Below are positions 19,591-29,490 of a stretch of DNA of 56,576 nt, piece by piece. Origin of the DNA: an uncultured Methylococcaceae bacterium (GTDB lineage: Bacteria; Pseudomonadota; Gammaproteobacteria; Methylococcales; Methylomonadaceae). The stretch spans positions 1-56,576 of the forward strand of contig CAIVQX010000190.1 in the NCBI GenBank assembly GCA_903908165.1, in the 5' to 3' direction. How positions within the stretch are numbered: the stretch's first letter is position 1; each line of letters begins with the position of its first letter. The notes beneath the pieces are model-generated. The model saw nothing but the letters and a program-made list of their open reading frames with translations. It was not told the origin of the DNA and made no database searches. The translations under genes and the position numbers were made by a program.

Positions 19591-20820
19591 CTATATAGTT
19601 GAGTTTATTTGATCAATAGCACCACTAGATGCGAGCTGCATACCATTCTTATAACAATTAATAGCATTGTCATTATCACCTTGTTTCAATAACAAATCGC
19701 CTAATAGTTTATAGGCCTGAACAGTGGGTTCTGCCGCAATACTTTTTGCTAAATAGCTTTCAGCCTTTGAAGTATCCCCGCATTTAGTCGCTAATTTACC
19801 TAATACTGTTAACAATACTGCATCTTCCTGATGAATATATGACCATTTTTCCGCTCGTTCAAGCTGATTCAACACATTATTTGACTCGATACTACCGAAT
19901 AAAACGACCAAATTTAGATCCCAATCAACGGATAACTGCTCAGCCAACTCATTTTCAATTTCACCGCCCAAACCGGCATTAATAACCGCAGCAAAATAAA
20001 TGGCTGCAATACTTGATATATTTTTTATATTATCAGGCGTTTCCAACCATAATAACTTCAACTCTGCAATATCGTTTTTTTCAACTGACTGCTTTAACAA
20101 TTGGCTGAATAGTTTAATTTCAAGTTGCTTTACCTCTGCCTCCATTATCACTTTATGAGTATGTAGCAATGGCAGTAATTTTCGTAAACCTTGCCAATCT
20201 CCAACATGCTGATAAGTTTGGTGTAATAATTTTAAAACCTTAGCATGAGTTGGATCGATAGCATGTAATTTAGTCAGAGTTTCCAACGCCTCTTCAAACT
20301 GATTGCCTGATAAACTGAGTTCAGCATGGGTTAAACCAATCATAATGGTTGAATCGGGTGCTTCTTGAGTCGCTTTTCTTAAATAATCATCCCTTTTATC
20401 AAACGCCCCGCGCGATTGAGCTGCTTTGGCCGCCGTTAAATAATGAATTAAAGGTGCACCACTATGAGAGGCATGCTTTATTAAAACATTCTCTGCTCTT
20501 TCCCAGTTACCTTCAGCAGAATCTACCAAACCGGCAATTAATGCTTGCTGAGAACGGTTAAAATTAATGTTTTTGCCTCGATTTTTGAGCTGTCCTGGCA
20601 ATCTAAACAACCAACCCATCCATCTAAAAAACAAATAAAGAACATAAAATGTTATGAGCTGTATTGCTGAAAAAGTCACTAATGATGTTTCTAATGACCA
20701 ATGTCCAATACCGATGAGCACATAGCCAGGATTATTAAACTGATGTAACCAGTCATTTACAAAAAATGCGAGTGCAACAGTAATTAGCAAAGGAGCTAGA
20801 AAATAAAATAATTTTTTCAT
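19591..20820 (-). CDS. hemY: HemY, TPR-containing inner-membrane protein of the heme operon
   Basis: 409 residues (E. coli HemY 398). Two N-terminal membrane segments (about 5-22 and 48-67) are followed by the HemY_N region and TPR-like helical pairs through the rest of the protein. This is the gammaproteobacterial HemY found behind hemX, not the Bacillus coproporphyrinogen oxidase of the same name. It is thought to organise heme enzymes at the membrane, but no catalytic activity is established. It starts 10 bases after hemX. Confidence 0.92.
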   Translation of the reverse strand: MKKLFYFLAPLLITVALAFFVNDWLHQFNNPGYVLIGIGHWSLETSLVTFSAIQLITFYVLYLFFRWMGWLFRLPGQLKNRGKNINFNRSQQALIAGLVDSAEGNWERAENVLIKHASHSGAPLIHYLTAAKAAQSRGAFDKRDDYLRKATQEAPDSTIMIGLTHAELSLSGNQFEEALETLTKLHAIDPTHAKVLKLLHQTYQHVGDWQGLRKLLPLLHTHKVIMEAEVKQLEIKLFSQLLKQSVEKNDIAELKLLWLETPDNIKNISSIAAIYFAAVINAGLGGEIENELAEQLSVDWDLNLVVLFGSIESNNVLNQLERAEKWSYIHQEDAVLLTVLGKLATKCGDTSKAESYLAKSIAAEPTVQAYKLLGDLLLKQGDNDNAINCYKNGMQLASSGAIDQINSTI

Positions 20821-20830
20821 TACGTACTCT

Positions 20831-22042
20831 CTATTTTGGCTTCGCAGTTACTGCTTCATTTGGAGCTACTGTTTCAGAGGGTTTTGTTGACTCCACTTTT
20901 TCATCAGGCGCTGAAGTTACAGCTAATGGCATAGCCTTATCTGCTTCTATTCTTAACTTAGTAATATCTCTTAGCATTTTTAATGAGCCACTTATGTCAG
21001 GAAACTGGCTACGTATTTTAGTGCGAAGAAATTGATCCAATACGGAAATAAAATTTTCTAGATCATTATTCTTTGTAAAATGTTGCTCTGCCCACTTTCT
21101 TGTATCGGCCAAGCCAGATTGGAAAAGCATTTCATTATGTTGAACCAAGGCTATCTTTACCATTTCCAATTTAACTCTTAACTGCTCTTGAATAAATTGA
21201 GCTTCTTCGGGTGTCAATATTTCTTTAACCTCATGCTCGGTATGCCGAATGGTCACAATACCTTCCAATTGATTAATAGCAGAATCAATTAACCCCTGTT
21301 CTTCAGATGATTGCGTAGCTGTCTCTTTTACTTCAGGTGCTGCTGTTAAGGCTTTACCTATATACGGCAGAAACAATACCAGCTTATCAACTCGATCTTG
21401 CAATGTCTGAATTGATGCATAAATACCAACAACATCTGCTGTTTGAACGCCTTTGATATTTGCCAATTCCTTGGCAATCTCTTCACGTACTTTAAAGGTT
21501 CCTGCATCACCGCTTTCTCTTAAGCGTTGATCTGCTGCTTCCAACGCTTCGCGCGTTGTATTAATGTCACCAATCAAATGTAATCGTTCATTAGCAACGG
21601 TTAATAGATATTCAGCATCAGCAATTAACCAATCACCTCGAGTTTTCCCAAGCTGTCTTTGAACTTGGGTAATAGCGCCATTTAACTCTTTACGAGTACC
21701 TTCCAATTTTTCACTGTGTAATTGGGAGAAATCAGCGAGCGTCTTGGTAAAATGCGTATCTTTTCCAGCAACATTGGCTTCAATGCTGGCAAGTTGCGAT
21801 TGAATGGCCACAAGTTGTGATTGATAGTCAGCCATCTGTTTTGTCATTTCTCCTTTGACTTCACCCCCTAAACCTTCCTGTTTATCTCGCAATTGCGTAA
21901 AGAGATAAAAACCAGCGCCTGCAAGTCCCATAATAATGAGTATTATAATAATACCAAACCAAAATCCACTTTTCGCTCGGCGCACCTGCTTTATTTCGCC
22001 TTGATCTTGTTCTTGTTCTGGTTGCTCACTCATTTCAGTCAC
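20831..22042 (-). CDS. hemX: HemX, membrane-anchored coiled-coil protein of the heme operon
   Basis: 403 residues (E. coli 393). A single membrane segment (about residues 27-48, WFGIIIILIIMGLAGAGFYL) precedes a long coiled-coil region (about 55-135) and a helical C-terminal domain. The start is GTG 22042: an AGGGGG ribosome site lies six bases ahead of it, while the ATG at 22033 would be 15 bases away. The GTG overlaps the hemD stop (GTGA). HemX was once called a uroporphyrinogen III methyltransferase, but this type lacks the methyltransferase domain and its role is unsettled. Confidence 0.92.
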   Translation of the reverse strand: MTEMSEQPEQEQDQGEIKQVRRAKSGFWFGIIIILIIMGLAGAGFYLFTQLRDKQEGLGGEVKGEMTKQMADYQSQLVAIQSQLASIEANVAGKDTHFTKTLADFSQLHSEKLEGTRKELNGAITQVQRQLGKTRGDWLIADAEYLLTVANERLHLIGDINTTREALEAADQRLRESGDAGTFKVREEIAKELANIKGVQTADVVGIYASIQTLQDRVDKLVLFLPYIGKALTAAPEVKETATQSSEEQGLIDSAINQLEGIVTIRHTEHEVKEILTPEEAQFIQEQLRVKLEMVKIALVQHNEMLFQSGLADTRKWAEQHFTKNNDLENFISVLDQFLRTKIRSQFPDISGSLKMLRDITKLRIEADKAMPLAVTSAPDEKVESTKPSETVAPNEAVTAKPK

Positions 22043-22812
22043 GCTATTCCCCCTGTTACACTCATTATTACTGTTTCAAGAACTGCATTATCTGAAGGAC
22101 TCTGCGTCACTGCAATTCTTTTAAATCCTATCTCGGCAGCTATCTGCCTAATTCTGTTGCTAACCACCACCAATGGTATTTCAAATAACGATTGATGTGA
22201 GCTTTTTCCAACCATGCTTACTAAGTTTTTTAAGGCTTCACCGCTGGTTATAGTAATAACATCCAGCTTTTTTTTCTCAATCATAATCATTACTTGAGAA
22301 GAATCAATAGTTGGCATTATTCTTTTATAAACGTCCAAATACTCAACAGTTGCACCTCTGGTTCGCAGTGTGTCTGCCAATTCTTCATGACCATTCTCAC
22401 CACGAATAATTAAACATTTTTGGCCTTTTATCATTTGCATATCAGCCATTGCCAACAAAGCTTGACTGTTATAACCACTTTCGGGCACTAAATCAACAAC
22501 CAAAGCTCGCTGTTGCAAAGCTTGCGCCGTTGCTTTGCCTATCGCCGCAATCCGTGTCGATGACAAGTTTTTTATTTTATCACTATCTGAATAGTAACCC
22601 TGCATTGTTACAGCATTGGCACTGATAAAAATAAGCCATTGGTAGCTTTCCAACTGCGCCATTGTATTTTGTATCTGCAATGAATGATTCAGCGGCACAA
22701 TCTCAAGCGTTGGAAACCTTATCGCCACTCCATTCGTTGCTTCAATTAAACTGCTTAATTTTTCTGCTTGATGTTCAGGCCGAGTGACTAAAACGTGCGC
22801 ACCATTCAACAT
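22039..22812 (-). CDS. hemD: Uroporphyrinogen-III synthase
   Basis: 257 residues (E. coli 246). HemD is poorly conserved, but LVTRPEHQAEKLSSLIEA at the N-terminus, the IFISANAVTMQG strand, AIGKATAQAL and ITITSGEALKNLVSM match the two-domain fold. It closes and isomerises hydroxymethylbilane to uroporphyrinogen III. It lies five bases after hemC and overlaps hemX by four, so the supply and use of the unstable hydroxymethylbilane are encoded together. Confidence 0.95.
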   Translation of the reverse strand: MLNGAHVLVTRPEHQAEKLSSLIEATNGVAIRFPTLEIVPLNHSLQIQNTMAQLESYQWLIFISANAVTMQGYYSDSDKIKNLSSTRIAAIGKATAQALQQRALVVDLVPESGYNSQALLAMADMQMIKGQKCLIIRGENGHEELADTLRTRGATVEYLDVYKRIMPTIDSSQVMIMIEKKKLDVITITSGEALKNLVSMVGKSSHQSLFEIPLVVVSNRIRQIAAEIGFKRIAVTQSPSDNAVLETVIMSVTGGIA

Positions 22813-22817
22813 TTTAT

Positions 22818-23744
22818 TTAATGAAATAATGCTTGTAGAAGCTTATCTGCACCTTGTGCCAATAAATCTTCAGCTATTTGAATACCAATTGCCTCCGCTT
22901 GATCTGAATCACCAATAGATTCAGCTCGATAAAGAACGCTGCCATCAGGATTGCCGACCAATCCTCTCATAAAAATTTTCCCCTCTACTAGCTGAGCAAA
23001 ACCGGCAATAGGCACTTGGCAGCCACCATTCAATCGTTTGTTCATAGCTCTTTCTGCGGTGACGCACAAGCCTGTTTCAGCATCATGCAAAACACGAAGC
23101 ATGGCATTTATTTCCGCATCATCAACCCGACATTCTATACCAATAGCACCCTGTCCAACGGCTGGCAAACTGGTATTTGCATCCAAAGATTGCGCAATAC
23201 GATCAGTCATAGCCAATCTTTTTAAACCAGCTGATGCCAAAATAATAGCATCATAATGACCTGCATCCAGTTTAGCCAATCGCGTATTCACATTGCCTCT
23301 TAAAGGCATCACTTCAGCATAAGGAAACTGTTCTTTAAGCTGACATTCTCTGCGTAAACTAGATGTGCCAATTTTTGCATTAGCTGGTAACTCATTCAAT
23401 GTTGCATACATATTCGATACAAACGCATCAGTGGGGTCTTCACGCACCAAAATAGCCGATAAATGTAAACCCTCAGGAAACTCTATAGGCACATCCTTCA
23501 TTGAGTGGACGGCAATATCAGCCGAGCCTTCTAACATACCTTGTTCTAACTCTTTGACAAATAATCCTTTACCACCGATCTTAGCTAAAGGTGCATCAAG
23601 GACTTTATCACCTCGAGTCACCATTTTGACCAATTCCGTCTTAATTCTGGGAAAAGCTTTTACCAATAATGCTGCGACGTGCTCAGCTTGCCACAATGCC
23701 AAAGGACTCTGGCGTGTCGCAATACGAATAATTTTATCAGCCAA
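22818..23744 (-). CDS. hemC: Porphobilinogen deaminase (hydroxymethylbilane synthase)
   Basis: 308 residues (E. coli 313). The dipyrromethane cofactor attaches to C242 in [13 protein letters not shown], the same number as in E. coli. [25 protein letters not shown] and [11 protein letters not shown] are the other signature blocks. It polymerises four porphobilinogens. No ATG is in frame: the start is TTG 23744, with AGGG six bases ahead and an in-frame TGA just beyond. It is the first gene of hemC-hemD-hemX-hemY, divergent from pdxA across 164 bases. Confidence 0.97.
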   Translation of the reverse strand: MADKIIRIATRQSPLALWQAEHVAALLVKAFPRIKTELVKMVTRGDKVLDAPLAKIGGKGLFVKELEQGMLEGSADIAVHSMKDVPIEFPEGLHLSAILVREDPTDAFVSNMYATLNELPANAKIGTSSLRRECQLKEQFPYAEVMPLRGNVNTRLAKLDAGHYDAIILASAGLKRLAMTDRIAQSLDANTSLPAVGQGAIGIECRVDDAEINAMLRVLHDAETGLCVTAERAMNKRLNGGCQVPIAGFAQLVEGKIFMRGLVGNPDGSVLYRAESIGDSDQAEAIGIQIAEDLLAQGADKLLQALFH

Positions 23745-23908
23745 AAGAAGCCCTCATTTTTCAAAAATATTATTATTGTAACCTTATTTAAGTTAAGGGT
23801 CTGTCCTCAAACCTTAAAAGTTTGTTAGAGTCTTATAAATAAATTAACGATAAGAAAATAATTATGTCATTTTGCTGTAAAATTATTTATTTTTAGTTTT
23901 TATGGTAC

Positions 23909-24901
23909 ATGTCTATCAATAGCATACCGCGTATTGCCTTAACGCCTGGAGAACCAGCCGGCATTGGCCCTGATCTTTGCATACAACTTGCACAACAAGA
24001 CTTCCCCTGCCAACTGATCGTAATAGCCAGCCCGGAACTATTATCACAAAGAGCCAAACTATTAGGTTATGCTCTTAAAATAAATGAATTTGATATCGCC
24101 TTACCCGCAGTCGCCCAATCAGCAGGCGCCTTAACAGTCCTACCTGTTACACTAACAGAAGCGGTAGTCTGTGGCCAAACAAACCCAGCAAACAGTCGCT
24201 ATGTTTTAAAAACGATTACTAAAGCTACCAAAGGTTGTATGACTGGCGTTTTTGACGCCATGGTCACTGGTCCGGTCGACAAAGGCATTATTAACGATGC
24301 CGGCTTTGTCTTTAGCGGTCACACTGAATATATTGCCGAGATTACCGGTGGAAATCCAGTGATGATGCTAGCAACAAAGGGTTTGCGTGTTGCCTTAGCC
24401 ACCACACACTTACCTCTCAATAAAGTCAGTTCAGCAATTACTATTAGTCGCCTTAGAGCAATTATCCGTATACTGGATCATGACTTACGCACCCGTTTTC
24501 ACCTCAAAGATCCTAAAATATTGGTGTGTGGACTGAATCCACATGCCGGAGAAAATGGACACCTTGGTCGTGAAGAAATTGACATTATCAATCCCGTATT
24601 AAAAGACTTGAGACAACAAGGCATTAACCTTCAGGGGCCACTTCCCGCTGATACCTTATTTACCCCCAAATATCTGGCAACTGCCGATGCCGTATTAGCG
24701 ATGTATCACGATCAAGGCCTACCTGTACTTAAATATATGGGTTTTGGCACCTCGGTTAACATTACCTTGGGGCTACCTATTATCCGAACCTCTGTTGACC
24801 ACGGCACTGCTATTGATCTGGCGGGTACTGGCAAAGCAGACTTAGGTAGTATGCTAGTTGCTTTGCAAACGGCATTAACTATGGCAACTCAACATTCTTG
24901 A
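23909..24901 (+). CDS. pdxA: 4-hydroxythreonine-4-phosphate dehydrogenase
   Basis: 330 residues (E. coli 329). Conserved blocks are [27 protein letters not shown] (metal-ligand His), [14 protein letters not shown] and [12 protein letters not shown]. The NAD-dependent enzyme oxidises 4-phosphohydroxy-threonine in pyridoxal-phosphate synthesis. Four bases separate it from rsmA, the pairing seen in E. coli (pdxA-ksgA). The ribosome site is weak; another ATG at 23902 is out of frame. Confidence 0.97.
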   Translation: MSINSIPRIALTPGEPAGIGPDLCIQLAQQDFPCQLIVIASPELLSQRAKLLGYALKINEFDIALPAVAQSAGALTVLPVTLTEAVVCGQTNPANSRYVLKTITKATKGCMTGVFDAMVTGPVDKGIINDAGFVFSGHTEYIAEITGGNPVMMLATKGLRVALATTHLPLNKVSSAITISRLRAIIRILDHDLRTRFHLKDPKILVCGLNPHAGENGHLGREEIDIINPVLKDLRQQGINLQGPLPADTLFTPKYLATADAVLAMYHDQGLPVLKYMGFGTSVNITLGLPIIRTSVDHGTAIDLAGTGKADLGSMLVALQTALTMATQHS

Positions 24902-24905
24902 CGCT

Positions 24906-25697
24906 ATGACACACACTCCACGCAAACGCTTTGGTCAAAATTTTTTACATGACCACACCATTATTTACAATATTCTTTCCAGTCTACAAGCAACCTCAGA
25001 AGAGCATTGGGTTGAAATAGGTCCTGGTATGGGCGCACTCACCGAACCCTTATTAACTATGGGGCTACATCTTGATGTTGTTGAACTTGATAGAGATTTA
25101 GTCGCGCTTCTTAAAGATAAATTTAAACAACAAGATAAGTTACAAATCTTCAGTGCTGATGCCCTAAAATTTGATTTCTCGGCATTACCGCAACATAACG
25201 AGAAACTCCGTATCATCGGCAACTTACCCTATAACATCTCAACACCGTTGATGTTTCATTTGCTGGATAATTCCGCTTGTATTGAAGACATGCATTTTAT
25301 GTTACAAAAAGAAGTGGTTGACCGAATATGCGCAATACCTGGCAGTAAAAAGTACGGCAGACTGAGCGTTATGATGCAATATTATTGCACGACAGAATTA
25401 TTATTTGACGTACCTCCTGAAAGCTTTGATCCTGCACCTAAGGTCATGTCAGCCATTGTTCGACTTGTTCCCCATGAACAGCCGCCTGTAACGGTTAATA
25501 ATTTAAAAATGCTTAATAGAGTGGTTATACAAGCATTTTCTCAGCGACGAAAAACCTTACGTAATTCTTTAAAAAAACTCATTGATGAAAATGCCATTAT
25601 CGCCTTAAACATAGATCCGGCATCGAGAGCAGAAGTCTTATCACTGGCTGATTTTGCAAGCTTAAGTAATCTTCTCATTGAAGAAGACTTAACATAA
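24906..25697 (+). CDS. rsmA: 16S rRNA A1518/A1519 dimethyltransferase (KsgA)
   Basis: 263 residues (E. coli 273). The SAM-binding motif is VEIGPGMGALTEPLL and the catalytic motif GNLPYNIS. FGQNFLHDHTI is the typical N-terminus and QAFSQRRKTLRNSLK the C-terminal rRNA-binding block. It dimethylates two adenines of the 3' terminal hairpin of 16S rRNA, acting as a late quality check of 30S assembly. A strong terminator lies about 110 bases downstream. Confidence 0.98.
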   Translation: MTHTPRKRFGQNFLHDHTIIYNILSSLQATSEEHWVEIGPGMGALTEPLLTMGLHLDVVELDRDLVALLKDKFKQQDKLQIFSADALKFDFSALPQHNEKLRIIGNLPYNISTPLMFHLLDNSACIEDMHFMLQKEVVDRICAIPGSKKYGRLSVMMQYYCTTELLFDVPPESFDPAPKVMSAIVRLVPHEQPPVTVNNLKMLNRVVIQAFSQRRKTLRNSLKKLIDENAIIALNIDPASRAEVLSLADFASLSNLLIEEDLT

Positions 25698-25807
25698 TCG
25701 CCGCGACAATATGTCACATTCCATTAATTAGAATTTGTAGTTAGTATTAACTTAACTCTTGAGATGCAAAATTCCTCTCGGAATTCAGAGTGTTATATGC
25801 TTACTTT

Positions 25808-25835
25808 AATGCGACCAAACTGGTCGCATTTTTTT
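25808..25835 (+). terminator. Strong intrinsic terminator downstream of pdxA-rsmA
   Basis: AATGCGACCA and TGGTCGCATT form a perfect 10-bp stem with a three-base loop (AAC), followed directly by five more T residues, making seven in a row. It closes the pdxA-rsmA transcript, or an RNA starting after rsmA. Confidence 0.9.
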
Positions 25836-25968
25836 GCCCGCTGTTTTTTTAAGAAGCAATACGATTTACATCCAACTATAGTTAAGCTTGTATTGTTTAT
25901 CGCATGGATGCATAAATTTCGATTTAGTGGCACACTACGCTCATTTATAAACTTCCTTTGATATCAGC

Positions 25969-26445
25969 ATGAACTACTGGCTAATGAAATCCGAACCCGA
26001 TGCATTTGGTATAAACGATCTTTATAACAAGCCCAAGCAAACCGAACATTGGGATGGTGTGCGTAATTATCAGGCTAGAAATATGATGAGAGATGCCATG
26101 AAACTAGGTGATCAGGTGTTTTTTTATCATTCAAACTGCGAACAACCCGGCATTGTTGGCATCATGGAAGTTGTTAAAGAAGGTTATCCTGATTTTACTG
26201 CTTTTGATCCAGATGATAGTCATTTTGACCCTAAAAGTGATCCTGGCAAGCCTCGCTGGATGATGGTCGATGTTAAATTTGTAAGAACCTTAGCCAGAAC
26301 CATTGGCCTTAGAGAATTAAAAACCAAACCGGAATTAGCTAATATGGCGGTGGTAAGACCAGGCAATAGACTATCAATCATGCCGGTAAGTGCAGATGAG
26401 TGGCAGTTTATACTAGACCTAGAACATCAAGACACCCTTGTTTAG
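25969..26445 (+). CDS. EVE-domain protein
   Basis: 158 residues that are essentially a single EVE (DUF55) domain: WLMKSEPDAFGINDL at the start, WDGVRNYQARNMMR, GDQVFFYHSN and LVRPGNRLS-like ending. EVE domains are PUA-like folds that in studied members bind modified bases; human THYN1 is a relative. In bacteria a stand-alone EVE protein is common but has no settled role. It lies after the rsmA terminator and convergent to uvrA, so it is probably its own transcription unit. Confidence 0.9.
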   Translation: MNYWLMKSEPDAFGINDLYNKPKQTEHWDGVRNYQARNMMRDAMKLGDQVFFYHSNCEQPGIVGIMEVVKEGYPDFTAFDPDDSHFDPKSDPGKPRWMMVDVKFVRTLARTIGLRELKTKPELANMAVVRPGNRLSIMPVSADEWQFILDLEHQDTLV

Positions 26446-26503
26446 GTCTCTTATCCTGTAGATGACTACATAAAAGTACCTCCACAAAATCCAGAAACTC
26501 TAA

Positions 26504-29320
26504 TTATTGAAAAAATCGCTTTAAATAATGTCCTGTATAGGAAGCCTCATTTTCAGATACCGCCTGAGGCGAGCCTTCAGCAACCAGAGTACCGCCACCA
26601 TCACCACCTTCCGGTCCCATATCAATTAACCAATCAGCAGTTTTGATCACATCCAGATTATGTTCAATAACAATCACAGTATTGCCATGATCACGGAGGG
26701 TATGAAGAACACCCAATAATTGTTTAATATCATGAAAATGCAAGCCGGTAGTTGGCTCATCCAAAATATATAAGGTCTTACCTGTATCCCGCTTCGAAAG
26801 TTCTTTGGCGAGTTTAACCCGTTGCGCTTCACCACCCGACAACGTGGTAGCATTTTGCCCCAGTGTTATATAACTCAAACCCACCTCAGTTAAGGTATGC
26901 AACTTTCTGGCTAAGCTGGGCACGGCACTAAAAAACTCAGCAGCATCTTCCACCGTCATATCCAACACTTGATTAATGGTTTTGCCTTTGTACCGTATTT
27001 CCAAAGTTTCACGGTTATAACGCTTTCCCTGACAGGCATCACAATGGACAAAAATATCCGGCAAAAAGTGCATTTCAACTTTAATAACGCCATCGCCTTT
27101 GCAGGCCTCACAACGACCACCTTTTACATTAAAACTAAAGCGACCAACCGTATAACCTCTCGACCTGGCCTCATGGGTCGCTGAGAAAAGCTCCCGTATG
27201 GGTGTAAACAAACCGGTATACGTAGCGGGATTGGAACGGGGCGTTCGACCGATTGGGCTTTGGTCGATATCAACGACCTTATCAAAATGCTCAAGCCCTT
27301 CAACCCCATCACAGGGCGCAGGAATAATGCCGGCACGATTGATCAATCGTGCGGCATAAGCATATAAAGTATCATTAACCAGCGTTGATTTACCCGAACC
27401 CGACACGCCGGTGACACAAGTTAACAAGCCAACAGGAAAAGAAATATCAACATTCTTTAAATTATTACCCTGCGCATTTCGAATGGTTATTTGCTTGGTC
27501 TGATCAACCGGCGTTAAAGTTTGAGGAATTTCAATACTCACTTTACCTGACAAATACTGACCCGTTAACGATTCTTGGCAATTTAGAATATCCGCCAAGG
27601 ATCCTTGCGCAATAATATTACCGCCATGAACGCCCGCACCGGGACCAATATCAACGATATGTTGCGCAGCACGAATGGCATCTTCATCATGCTCAACAAC
27701 AATAACCGTATTACCCAAGTCACGTAGATGAAAAAGTGTGTTAAGTAAGCGATCATTATCCCGTTGATGTAAACCAATAGATGGCTCATCCAAAACATAC
27801 ATCACGCCCACCAAACCAGCACCAATCTGGCTTGCAAGACGAATGCGTTGTGCCTCACCGCCTGAAAGGGTATCTGCACTCCTATCCAGCGTTAAATAAT
27901 CCAGACCGACATTAACCAAAAACTCCAATCGCTCTTGAATTTCTTTAATAATTTTTACTGAAATTTCACCGCGTTGACCTGGCAAAGATAAGGTTTCGAA
28001 AAAAGCCAAGCATTTACGGATGGGTAAATGGGTCAACTGATGAATGGGGAACTCTTCAATAAAAACATGCCGTGCTGCCACGTTAAGCCTGGCGCCATCA
28101 CAAACATTACAAGGCCTATGAGATCTATATTTAGCCAACTCATCGCGCACCATCTGCGAATCAGTTTCATGATAACGCCGTTCCATATTGGCAATAATTC
28201 CTTCGAAACGATGCCTCTTTTTCTTAACCGATCCTGTTCCAGTCATAAACTTAAACTCAATCGCTTCATTGCCACTTCCATAAAGGACAATCTCTTGCGC
28301 TGCTTTAGACAACTCTGAAAAAGGCACTTCAAGATCGAAGTCATAATGCTGTGCCAACGAACAAATCATTTGATAATAATAGGCGTTACGTCTATCCCAG
28401 CCACGAATTGCACCGCCAGCAAGACTAATGTCGGGATTATGAACAATCAAATCCGCATCGAAATGCTGTCTTACGCCTAAGCCATCACAACTGCTACAAG
28501 CGCCCTTAGGATTATTAAAAGAGAAAATGCGCGGCTCTAACTCAGTTAAACTATAACCACATTGATTACAGGCATAACGCTCGGAAAAAATAATCTCTGT
28601 CGCATCTTCAAGACACGCCGCAATGGCCATACCGTCAGCAATGCGCAAAGCTGTTTCAAAGGATTCAGATAAACGTAAAGCAACATCCTCACGAATTTTA
28701 AAGCGGTCTACCACCACTTCAATCGTATGTTTCTTTTTTAAATCCAAAGCCGGCGCTTCATCCAAGTCATAAACCGTGCCGTCAATACGGGCACGAATAA
28801 ACCCTTGCGCACGCAAATCATCCAGTAACTGACTATGCTCACCTTTGCGATCATTAATAACCGGCGCCAACAACATCCAGCGCTGCTCTTGTGGCTGCGC
28901 AAGGAGATGGTCAACCATTTGGCTAACCGTTTGCGCTGCTAAAGAAACATGATGCTCAGGGCAACGCGGTGTGCCAGCCCGTGCATACAACAATCTTAAA
29001 TAATCATAAATCTCGGTGATGGTACCGACTGTGGAACGCGGATTATGTGAAGTGGATTTTTGCTCTATGGAAATAGCCGGTGACAAACCTTCTATATGAT
29101 CAACATCTGGCTTTTCCATAATGGATAAAAACTGACGTGCATAAGCAGAAAGCGATTCTACATAACGGCGCTGGCCTTCAGCATAAATCGTGTCAAAAGC
29201 GAGTGAGGATTTACCAGAACCGGATAAACCGGTAATCACTATCAGCTTATCTCTGGGCAGATCAATATCAATATTTTTCAGATTATGCGTTCTGGCACCA
29301 CGAATGCTAATAGTATCCAT
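26504..29320 (-). CDS. uvrA: UvrA, excinuclease ABC subunit A
   Basis: 938 residues from ATG 29320 (E. coli 940); the frame also has TTG one codon earlier. Two ABC ATPase modules are present: the first Walker A is GLSGSGKSS (31-39), the second [10 protein letters not shown], each with an LSGGEAQR signature. Zinc modules are seen as [13 protein letters not shown] with CSSCDGLG, and CEACKGDG with CDACQGKR. UvrA dimers recognise bulky DNA damage and load UvrB. No clear LexA box of the E. coli type is visible in the 170 bases upstream. Confidence 0.99.
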   Translation of the reverse strand: MDTISIRGARTHNLKNIDIDLPRDKLIVITGLSGSGKSSLAFDTIYAEGQRRYVESLSAYARQFLSIMEKPDVDHIEGLSPAISIEQKSTSHNPRSTVGTITEIYDYLRLLYARAGTPRCPEHHVSLAAQTVSQMVDHLLAQPQEQRWMLLAPVINDRKGEHSQLLDDLRAQGFIRARIDGTVYDLDEAPALDLKKKHTIEVVVDRFKIREDVALRLSESFETALRIADGMAIAACLEDATEIIFSERYACNQCGYSLTELEPRIFSFNNPKGACSSCDGLGVRQHFDADLIVHNPDISLAGGAIRGWDRRNAYYYQMICSLAQHYDFDLEVPFSELSKAAQEIVLYGSGNEAIEFKFMTGTGSVKKKRHRFEGIIANMERRYHETDSQMVRDELAKYRSHRPCNVCDGARLNVAARHVFIEEFPIHQLTHLPIRKCLAFFETLSLPGQRGEISVKIIKEIQERLEFLVNVGLDYLTLDRSADTLSGGEAQRIRLASQIGAGLVGVMYVLDEPSIGLHQRDNDRLLNTLFHLRDLGNTVIVVEHDEDAIRAAQHIVDIGPGAGVHGGNIIAQGSLADILNCQESLTGQYLSGKVSIEIPQTLTPVDQTKQITIRNAQGNNLKNVDISFPVGLLTCVTGVSGSGKSTLVNDTLYAYAARLINRAGIIPAPCDGVEGLEHFDKVVDIDQSPIGRTPRSNPATYTGLFTPIRELFSATHEARSRGYTVGRFSFNVKGGRCEACKGDGVIKVEMHFLPDIFVHCDACQGKRYNRETLEIRYKGKTINQVLDMTVEDAAEFFSAVPSLARKLHTLTEVGLSYITLGQNATTLSGGEAQRVKLAKELSKRDTGKTLYILDEPTTGLHFHDIKQLLGVLHTLRDHGNTVIVIEHNLDVIKTADWLIDMGPEGGDGGGTLVAEGSPQAVSENEASYTGHYLKRFFQ

Positions 29321-29406
29321 CAAATAATTCCGGCAATTAAAACAACTGGATAATATACGTTCAAACTAAAAGATTCTCAAATGTAGTATCACCTACTCTA
29401 ATGATT

Positions 29407-29444
29407 AAAAAAAACAAAAAGGCATAATATTCATAATTAAGCCT
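29407..29444 (-). terminator. Intrinsic terminator downstream of rnd
   Basis: On the minus strand AGGC and TAAT pair with ATTA and GCCT around a seven-base loop with one T-T mismatch, followed by TTTTTGTTTTTTTT. It lies between rnd and uvrA, separating the two. Confidence 0.7.
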
Positions 29445-29490
29445 ATCAATATTCATAACCATCTATATCTCTTCTCTACTTCAAAATGTA

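Noticed and set aside
23795-23815. GGGTCTGTCCTC resembling the terminal sequence of some insertion sequences
   Set aside because: No matching inverted end, target duplication or transposase nearby; a single short match is not enough.
25764-25961. 65-codon plus-strand open frame between rsmA and the EVE gene
   Set aside because: It reads straight through the strong terminator hairpin and T run, has no ribosome site and shows no recognisable protein features.
29321-29406. Possible LexA box upstream of uvrA (CTGGATAATATACG)
   Set aside because: It lacks the CAG half of CTG-N10-CAG. Another lineage-specific LexA motif could exist but cannot be recognised here.
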